Assembly (NCBI RefSeq): GCF_034344865.1
Contig: NZ_CP133774.1
Span: forward strand, 558,001-622,000
Direction: 5' to 3'
DNA from: Pseudomonas sp. 10S4
GTDB taxonomy: Bacteria; Pseudomonadota; Gammaproteobacteria; Pseudomonadales; Pseudomonadaceae
DNA length: 64,000 nucleotides
The position numbers and the translations under genes are program-made. This document shows positions 58,418-64,000 of the stretch, piece after piece; position 1 is the stretch's first letter, and each line of letters starts with the position of its first letter. The notes below the pieces were generated by a model. The model saw only the letters and a list, made by a program, of their open reading frames with translations. It was not told where the DNA came from and searched no databases.

Positions 58418-58763
58418 CGACGCTACTCCATGTGCATTATTGTTATGGCAGTGAGTACTTTTAAAAACGTTGTGGGTGACCGGGAGCCAAGAGATCCCGA
58501 CGTCAATCCAAATGTGCATCGCCCCGTTTGTGCGTTTGCTCCGTTCTTAAAAATCCTTGAGCGGACTATAGCCAGCAGGTAGTACGGCTTGATCCCTCTA
58601 AAGTGTGATTTGCAGCTGCCGGCCACTCTGGAACAGTCCTTTCGCCAGTCCGACACATGTCGGCACGGCAAGGATGGCTGAAAATTTGGATTTAACAAGC
58701 CAAGCGCTTGCTTGGTGGGGCTGGCGTGCCTTTTCGGGCACGCCAGTGGAGCTCAGATAACGC
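58418..58763. other. Intergenic region DUF1302 / acyl-CoA ligase
   Basis: This gap of about 345 bases should hold the DUF1302 promoter. Visible are a CCGACA-CA-TGTCGG palindrome (58650-58663), a CAAGCGCTTG palindrome (58701-58710), a TATAGT box on the minus strand (58567-58572), and the hairpin after the ligase gene. No ORF is supported. Confidence 0.5.
58721..58746 (-). terminator. Hairpin just after the acyl-CoA ligase stop
   Basis: A perfect 10-bp stem CTGGCGTGCC / GGCACGCCAG with a TTTTCG loop lies 18 bases beyond the ligase stop. There is no T-run, so termination efficiency is uncertain and read-through into DUF1302 is possible. Confidence 0.5.
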
Positions 58764-60446
58764 TTAAAGCGTCGAGAGGAAGGTGCTGTTGTTGGCCTGC
58801 CATTCGGTGATGTCGAGGCGGATACGCTTCTTGTCGAGCTTGCCGACACTGGTCTTGGGAATTTCAGTAACAAGGGCAATCTGGCTCGGGATCGCCCACT
58901 TGCTCAGGTGCCCCAACTCAACGAACGGCTTGAGGTGTTCCTTGAGTTCCCTGGCCCCGATCACATGGCCCTCGCGGATCACCAGCAAGGCAAACGGGCG
59001 CTCGCCCCACTGCGGATCGGCAATGCCCACCACTGCTACTTCACGTACCGCTGCGTGACGGCTGATCAGATCTTCGAGGTCCAGGGACGAGATCCACTCG
59101 CCGCCGGTCTTGATCACGTCCTTGATCCGGTCACGGATGTCAATCACGCCCATGCTGTCCAGCGTCGCCACGTCGCCGGTGTGCAACCAGCCGCCGGCCC
59201 AGAGCTCGGCGCCCTTCTGGGGCTCGTTGAAATAACCTTCGGTGAGCCACGGCGCACGCAGCACCAGTTCGCCCTGGGTCTCGCCATCGGCGGGCAGGAA
59301 GTTGCCATCGCTGTCGATGATCGCCGCGTCCACCAAGGGACCCGGCACGCCGGCCTTGATTCGATAGGTGGTGCGCTCGTCTTCGGTGCCGGCCATCAAC
59401 TCGTCGTTGAGGTGAGCGCACGAGACCAACGGCCCGGTTTCCGACATGCCGTAAGCGGCGGTCAATTGAATACCCTTGGCCTTGGCAGACTCGTACAACG
59501 TGCGGTTCAGCGCACTGCCGCCAATGACGATTTTCCAGCCGCCGAAATCGACGTTCTGCGCAGCCTTGGCGTTGAGGACCATTTGCAGGATGGTCGGCAC
59601 GCAGTGGGAAAAGCTGACCTTCTCTTTGCGCCACAGCTCCACCAGGTATTCCGGGTCGTAGCGGCCGGGATAAACCTGCTTGAGCCCGAGCATCGTCGCC
59701 ACATACGGCAAGCCCCAGGCGTGCACATGGAACATCGGCGTAATCGGCATATAGACGTCGTTGGTACCCAACAGCCGCACGCTGTCGATGGAACCCATGA
59801 TCGTCGACACGCCCATGGTGTGCAGCACCAGTTGCCGATGGGTGAAGTACACGCCTTTCGGATTGCCGGTAGTGCCGGTGGTGTAGAAGGTGGTCGCGAC
59901 GGAGTTTTCGTCGAAATCCTGGAAGTCGTACTGCGTGCTCGCGGCGGCCAGCAGTTGCTCGTATTCACCGACAAGGTTCGGCAAATCGGCGGTTTTCTCT
60001 GGCAGGTCGGTCAACAGCAGGGTTTTCTCAACCGTGGTCAGGTGCCCGGCGATGGCTTGATACAACCCCACGAACTCGCTGTTGACCAGCACGAAGCGGT
60101 CCTCGGCGTGGTTCATGGTGTAGAGGATCTGTTCCGGTGACAGCCGCACGTTGATCGTGTGAATAACCGCGCCAATCATCGGGATGGCGAACATACATTC
60201 CAGGTAGCGATGGCTGTCCCAGTCCATCACCGCCACGGTATCCCCGGCCTTGACCCCGGCCGCCGTCAACACGTTGGCCAACCGTGCGACCCGCTCGATC
60301 AACGTCGGGTAGCTGTAGCGCAATTGGTCGCGGTACACGATCTCGCGGGTTTTCTCGTAACGAGCGCCGGACATCAGCAGTCGTTTAATCAGCAACGGAT
60401 ACTGGTAAGCGCCTTCGGCTGGCGGAATAACGCGAGTCTGCAACAT
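58764..60446 (-). CDS. Fatty-acid--CoA ligase (AMP-forming)
   Basis: This 560-residue ANL-superfamily enzyme activates a carboxylic acid to its acyl-CoA via an acyl-adenylate. I use ATG 60446 (MLQTRVIPPAEGAYQYPLLI), which has AAGGG upstream. The P-loop YTTGTTGNPKGVYFTHRQ, the AYGMSETGP motif, the hinge DRIKDVIKTGGEWIS and the catalytic Lys in KTSVGKLDKKRIR are intact. Its position upstream of DUF1302-DUF1329 on the same strand suggests it activates the compound brought in by those proteins, perhaps a medium-chain fatty acid. Confidence 0.93.
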   Translation of the reverse strand: MLQTRVIPPAEGAYQYPLLIKRLLMSGARYEKTREIVYRDQLRYSYPTLIERVARLANVLTAAGVKAGDTVAVMDWDSHRYLECMFAIPMIGAVIHTINVRLSPEQILYTMNHAEDRFVLVNSEFVGLYQAIAGHLTTVEKTLLLTDLPEKTADLPNLVGEYEQLLAAASTQYDFQDFDENSVATTFYTTGTTGNPKGVYFTHRQLVLHTMGVSTIMGSIDSVRLLGTNDVYMPITPMFHVHAWGLPYVATMLGLKQVYPGRYDPEYLVELWRKEKVSFSHCVPTILQMVLNAKAAQNVDFGGWKIVIGGSALNRTLYESAKAKGIQLTAAYGMSETGPLVSCAHLNDELMAGTEDERTTYRIKAGVPGPLVDAAIIDSDGNFLPADGETQGELVLRAPWLTEGYFNEPQKGAELWAGGWLHTGDVATLDSMGVIDIRDRIKDVIKTGGEWISSLDLEDLISRHAAVREVAVVGIADPQWGERPFALLVIREGHVIGARELKEHLKPFVELGHLSKWAIPSQIALVTEIPKTSVGKLDKKRIRLDITEWQANNSTFLSTL

Positions 60447-60594
60447 AAGAATCCCTTTTCTGACTACACGGTGTTGGCTATTAAAGATCATTACTCTAGA
60501 GCCGTTATACCGCAGCCAAATCAGTCTAAGGAATGATTTGCACAGCTGTACAAATGCTAGCTTTGCGCCAGCATTTGCAGGATTTCGTCACCGG

Positions 60595-61779
60595 TTACGC
60601 CGTTTGCCCTACAGCAGCCTCAGACGGCGTCCGTGGGAAAACCAGTGCAGCGACGAAGGTCAACGCCGCAAAACCCGCCAATATCAGGTAAAGCCCTACA
60701 AATCCCTGGCGTGGTTCGACGAACGAAATTAGCGGAATCGCAGTAGCACTGGCACCGAACGATAAACAGTAACGCAGCGCAAAAACCCGGGATTGCCACT
60801 GCGGCGCGACGAAGTTGGCGACCATCGCGTCATTCACCGTGACCTGGCCAAACACCACGAACATGAACGCCGCGCCCAGTGCAATCACGGCCCAGCCATC
60901 CACGTAGGCCAATCCGAACAGCAGCGGCGCCTGGCACAACGTCAACACAAGGAACGGCCATTTCAGACTGAAACGATGCAGGACCCGGCCGATGCTCAAC
61001 TGCGCCACGGCGCCGAAGGCATACGCCAGGCTGACCACAACGCCCAGGATTTGCGGCGAAGCAAACAGATCGTGCAGGCGCTCTTGAAACAGTTTCGGGT
61101 AGGTCATGGTCGTGGCGTTGAACACCACGCCGCCGGTCGCCGTGGCCAGGGCCAGCACACCGAACACCATGACCATGGAAATCCGCTGGCCGGCCGCGCC
61201 TTTGAGCGGCGTATGGGGACGCTTGGGAATCGGCTCTTCACGCACCTGCAAGGCAAAACCGATGCCCAGAACAATCGCCACCACGCCCGGCAGAATGAAC
61301 GCCGAACGCCAGCCGAACTGCGCCACCAGCAACACGGTGATCAGCGCCGAAAACGCCACGCCAAGGTTGCCCCACATACCGTTGATGCCGATTTCCCGGC
61401 CACGGTTCTGTGCATAGGCCACCAGCATCGCAGTGCCCACCGGATGATAAATCGCGGCGAAGATCCCGATCAGCGTCAGGCCCAGTACCAACATGGGTGC
61501 GCGGGTGCTCAACCCGGTAAAGATTGCCGAGGCGCCAATTCCGAAGAAAAACACCAGCATCATCTTCCGCCGGCTCCAGTGATCACCCAGCCAACCGGCC
61601 GGTAGCGAACAGGCGCCGAAGGCAATGAAGCCGCCCAAGGACAGGCCGATCAGCGCGGCGTAATCCAGGGCGAAGGCTTGGGTCATGCCAAGAATGGCGG
61701 CGGGAAAGATCAGCATGAACATGTGGTCGATCACATGGGCTGCGTTGATGTAGCGGATGACGTTTCTGGATTGGTTCAT
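60595..61779 (-). CDS. MFS transporter
   Basis: This 394-residue protein has twelve hydrophobic segments and the inter-helix 2-3 motif AGWLGDHWSRRKMM. The wording (HVIDHMFMLIFPAAILGM and IYHPVGTAMLVAYAQNRGRE) resembles fosmidomycin-resistance-like and cyanate/drug exporters. The substrate is unknown. It is divergent from an AraC regulator, which may control it. Confidence 0.88.
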   Translation of the reverse strand: MNQSRNVIRYINAAHVIDHMFMLIFPAAILGMTQAFALDYAALIGLSLGGFIAFGACSLPAGWLGDHWSRRKMMLVFFFGIGASAIFTGLSTRAPMLVLGLTLIGIFAAIYHPVGTAMLVAYAQNRGREIGINGMWGNLGVAFSALITVLLVAQFGWRSAFILPGVVAIVLGIGFALQVREEPIPKRPHTPLKGAAGQRISMVMVFGVLALATATGGVVFNATTMTYPKLFQERLHDLFASPQILGVVVSLAYAFGAVAQLSIGRVLHRFSLKWPFLVLTLCQAPLLFGLAYVDGWAVIALGAAFMFVVFGQVTVNDAMVANFVAPQWQSRVFALRYCLSFGASATAIPLISFVEPRQGFVGLYLILAGFAALTFVAALVFPRTPSEAAVGQTA

Positions 61780-61864
61780 CGCGGCACGCTTTACGTTGTA
61801 GTGAGCGGCTTATGCTAAGTTGGCGAAAAAGCGTATTCCTGACAACAAAGTCATCGGAACCGAC

Positions 61865-62635
61865 ATGTTAATCAGCCACTTCCAGCACGGCCCGGTCAGC
61901 GCCTATCCGCGCGATTACATGGATGGCGCTCACCAAGAGCTACATCAACATCGCGAAGCACAGTTGCTCTATGCCGTTTGCGGGACCATGCGGGTGGTCA
62001 CGGCGCAGGGCGCCTGGGTGATTCCGCCGACCCGGGCGGTGTGGATTCCACCCATGGTGGCCCATGAGATTTTCATGTCCGGTGAGGTGCGTATGCGCTC
62101 GCTGTTCATTGCTCCGGAACTGTCGCCGCCGAGCCTACAACAATGCTGCGTGCTGGCCGTTACGCCGTTGCTGCGCGAGTTGATCCTGCGGGCAGTGCAA
62201 GGCCCGCAACACGCGGGAAATCCGTTGATCCAGAAGTTGATGCTGGAAGAAATCGCCGGCCTGGAAAACCTTCCCCTTCATATCCCTATGCCCGAGGACC
62301 GGCGCCTGCAAGGCATCTGCCTGGCACTGCTGCGCACACCGGACCACCCCAACACGCTGGAAGACTGGGCCCAGCAGGTCGGCGCCAGTTCACGAACCCT
62401 GGCGCGGCTGTTCCAGCAACAACTGAAGATGAATTTCAATGCCTGGCGCCAGCAACTGCGCCTGATGGAAGCCCTGCCGCGCCTGCTCGTCGGTGAAAGC
62501 GTGCAGAACGTGGCGCAGGATCTGGGCTACGGCAGCGCCCGGGCGTTCAGCGCGATGTTCCGCCGCTTGCTCGGGGAGAACCCTCGGGAATACCTGAGTG
62601 CGTTGAACAAATTGAGCGAACTCAATCCCGTGTAG
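61865..62635 (+). CDS. AraC-family regulator with N-terminal cupin
   Basis: From ATG 61865 (CGGAA site 6 bases upstream) the product has 256 residues; a TTG at 61820 would give 271. The cupin-like sensor (about 15-110; HREAQLLYAVCGTMRV and WIPPMVAHEI) precedes an AraC/XylS domain with two helix-turn-helix units (DWAQQVGASSRTLARLF and VAQDLGYGSARAFSAMF). It probably regulates the divergent MFS gene through the 85-base gap. Confidence 0.88.
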   Translation: MLISHFQHGPVSAYPRDYMDGAHQELHQHREAQLLYAVCGTMRVVTAQGAWVIPPTRAVWIPPMVAHEIFMSGEVRMRSLFIAPELSPPSLQQCCVLAVTPLLRELILRAVQGPQHAGNPLIQKLMLEEIAGLENLPLHIPMPEDRRLQGICLALLRTPDHPNTLEDWAQQVGASSRTLARLFQQQLKMNFNAWRQQLRLMEALPRLLVGESVQNVAQDLGYGSARAFSAMFRRLLGENPREYLSALNKLSELNPV

Positions 62636-62720
62636 GAGCTGCCGAAGGCTGCGATCTTTTGATCTTCGGCGTTTCAGTACCGTTAAGATCAAAAGATCGC
62701 AGCCTTCGGCAGCTCCTACA
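62631..62720. repeat. REP-type inverted pair, GGAGCTGCCGAAGGCTGCGA family
   Basis: A near-perfect inverted repeat of about 37 bases per arm starts within the last codons of the AraC gene (TGTAGGAGCTGCCGAAGGCT) and ends with AGCCTTCGGCAGCTCCTACA. It forms a long hairpin between convergent genes. Confidence 0.9.
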
Positions 62721-62750
62721 AGGATCAGGGTCGTTCTTTTCAGGGTGCTA

Positions 62751-63380
62751 TCAATGCATCTCGGTGAACGCGAGTTTCACGCCGATGGCGATCAGCACCG
62801 CGCCCATGGTCCGGTCGAACCAATGGCCCATGCGGGCGAAACTGGCGCGTACGCGCTGCTGGCTGAACAGCATTGCCACCAGGCAAAACCAGAACGCCGT
62901 CGCCACCGCGAGATAAACCCCGTAACCAGCCTGCACGGCCAGCGGCGTGTGCGGGTTGATCACCACGGTGAACAGCGACAGGAAAAACAGCGTGGCTTTC
63001 GGGTTCAGGCCATTGGTCACGAAGCCTGAGGTGAAGGCGCCGCGAGCAGTGCGCTCGCCGACTTCCTTGTGCAAATCGTCCGCCACGGGTTTGGCCGGTT
63101 GTGCCCGCAGGGCCTTGAAACCGATGTACAGCAGGTACGCGGCGGCGGCCCATTTCAAGGCGTTGAACAGCACGATCGACTGGGACACGATCAGGCCGAT
63201 GCCCAGCAGCGAATAGCCAACGTGGAGGAAAATCGCCGACCCCACACCCAGCGCGGTCCAGGTCCCGGCACGTCGACCGTGGGTCACGCTCTCACGCACC
63301 ACCACGGCAAAGTCCGGGCCGGGGCTGGCGACGGCCAGCAGGTGAATCAGGGCAACGGTCAAAAACTCTGTCCAGTACAT
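62751..63380 (-). CDS. LysE/RhtB-family amino-acid exporter
   Basis: This 209-residue inner-membrane protein has six hydrophobic helices. The family signature SPGPDFAVVVRESVTHGRRA is near the N-terminus and GFVTNGLNPKATLFFLSLF is in the middle. It probably exports a small amino acid or homoserine-like compound. It is a single gene flanked by REP elements. Confidence 0.92.
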   Translation of the reverse strand: MYWTEFLTVALIHLLAVASPGPDFAVVVRESVTHGRRAGTWTALGVGSAIFLHVGYSLLGIGLIVSQSIVLFNALKWAAAAYLLYIGFKALRAQPAKPVADDLHKEVGERTARGAFTSGFVTNGLNPKATLFFLSLFTVVINPHTPLAVQAGYGVYLAVATAFWFCLVAMLFSQQRVRASFARMGHWFDRTMGAVLIAIGVKLAFTEMH

Positions 63381-63451
63381 GGGGGCTCCTCTAGGGCGAC
63401 GTGGTCAATAAATAAACTGAAGCAAACTCAATTTCTATGGCTTGCATAAAA

Positions 63452-63586
63452 CCTGTGGCGAGGGGCTTGCCCCGTTCGGCTGCGAAGCAGCCGTAAATCG
63501 GTGCACTCGGTACACCTGATGAAGCCGGGTTGCTGTTGAAAGGGGCCGCTTCGCGCCCCAACGGGGGCAAGCCCCCTCGCCACAGG
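63452..63586. repeat. REP/BIME-type inverted pair, GGGGCTTGCCCC family
   Basis: CCTGTGGCGAGGGGCTTGCC and its inverted copy GGCAAGCCCCCTCGCCACAG flank a spacer with the GCGAAGCAGCC tails. It is the same family as 3410-3539. It fills most of the gap 63381-63703, whose remainder holds the promoter of the next gene. Confidence 0.85.
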
Positions 63587-63703
63587 ACTGCGCCGTACTT
63601 CAAAGTCTCAACCGAGTGACTTTCAGCCAGTGCGTAACCATTTGTTTCATCTGGTAGGCTCGGCAGATTACGCCTTCAGTTCATTGCACAAAAGGTACAG
63701 TTG

Positions 63704-64000
63704 ATGACGAACTCTCGCCGCGCCGTTTTCCTCGACCACCCGTCCCTGGATCTGGGCGACCTCAACCTGAGCCCCTTGCGCGAGTGCTTCAGCGATTTGC
63801 AGTTGTTCGCCCAAACCACGCCGGACCAAGTGATCGAGCGCCTCAAGGGCGCCACCGTCGCCATCAGCAACAAGATCCTGATCGATGCCGCCGCCATGGC
63901 CGCCAACCCTGAATTAAAGCTGATCCTGATCACCGCCACCGGCACCAACAACGTCGATCTGGCCGCCGCCCGCGCCCACGGGATCACCGTTTGCAACTGC
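63704..64000 (+). CDS. D-2-hydroxyacid dehydrogenase, N-terminal part (glycerate dehydrogenase-like)
   Basis: Ninety-nine codons from ATG 63704 run off the window end. FLDHPSLDLGDLNLSPLREC and the catalytic-domain stretch AISNKILIDAAAMAANPELK, then LILITATGTNNVDLAAARAH, match hydroxypyruvate reductase/glycerate dehydrogenase (HprA-like) proteins. The NAD-binding domain is beyond the window, so the assignment rests on the N-terminal domain only. Confidence 0.85.
   Translation, partial: MTNSRRAVFLDHPSLDLGDLNLSPLRECFSDLQLFAQTTPDQVIERLKGATVAISNKILIDAAAMAANPELKLILITATGTNNVDLAAARAHGITVCNC

Noticed and set aside
52089..60446. A horizontally acquired island covering the LuxR-DUF1329-DUF1302-ligase locus
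   Set aside because: Base composition and codon use look like the neighbours. No integrase, tRNA or direct-repeat boundary is seen, and the flanks carry ordinary REP elements.

Overview
The window is chromosomal DNA of a Pseudomonas species, most likely of the P. fluorescens group. The evidence is high GC, a complete pseudomonad-type division and cell wall (dcw) cluster ending in lpxC, rnpB next to it, the order rsmI / lpoA-yraN-gmhA-dolP / sspBA / petABC / rplM-rpsI, and many REP-type palindromes between genes. No insertion sequence, prophage, tRNA, rRNA or CRISPR array was seen.

Layout. 1-3394 (+): the end of an RND efflux permease followed by an overlapping two-component system. 3672-7099 (+): a small exported protein, an OprD-type porin and a membrane diguanylate cyclase. 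7222-25031 (-): the dcw cluster in transcription order mraZ, rsmH, ftsL, ftsI, murE, murF, mraY, murD, ftsW, murG, murC, ddlB, ftsQ, ftsA, ftsZ, lpxC, driven at least in part by a promoter with 10-bp-spaced MraZ boxes upstream of mraZ. 25388-25739 (-): RNase P RNA. 25812-30344: rsmI, divergent from lpoA-yraN-gmhA-dolP. 30535-35422 (-): rplM-rpsI, petA-petB-petC (the cytochrome bc1 complex) and sspA-sspB, with a nested hairpin between petC and sspA. 35668-39088: a Tas-like aldo/keto reductase, and an acyl-CoA dehydrogenase divergent from a GlxA-type regulator. 39298-44835: zapE, trpS, an alpha/beta hydrolase, zapG, an OmpA-like lipoprotein and a metallo-beta-lactamase-fold hydrolase. 45047-51978 (+): a giant serralysin-like RTX metalloprotease with long, nearly identical repeats. 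52089-60446 (-): a MalT-like LuxR regulator, a DUF1329 protein, a DUF1302 outer-membrane protein and an acyl-CoA ligase, which look like one poorly understood lipid-uptake or activation locus. 60595-64000: an MFS transporter divergent from an AraC regulator, a LysE-type exporter, and the start of a 2-hydroxyacid dehydrogenase.

The most striking signal is a series of single-base reading-frame breaks in genes that should be intact. They lie in mraZ, ftsI, murF, murD, ftsQ and zapE, plus three in the RTX gene. In each of the six single-copy genes, adding or removing one base restores a product of exactly the expected family length. One break makes murD read straight into ftsW as an apparent 853-residue fusion. 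Because these genes are essential or highly conserved, the simplest reading is uncorrected indels in the assembly, not decay or new biology. Genes are therefore given over their full restored extent, with the break position noted.

The best candidates for less-described biology are the DUF1302/DUF1329/acyl-CoA ligase/LuxR locus, the repeat-expanded RTX protease, and the structured element between petC and sspA.
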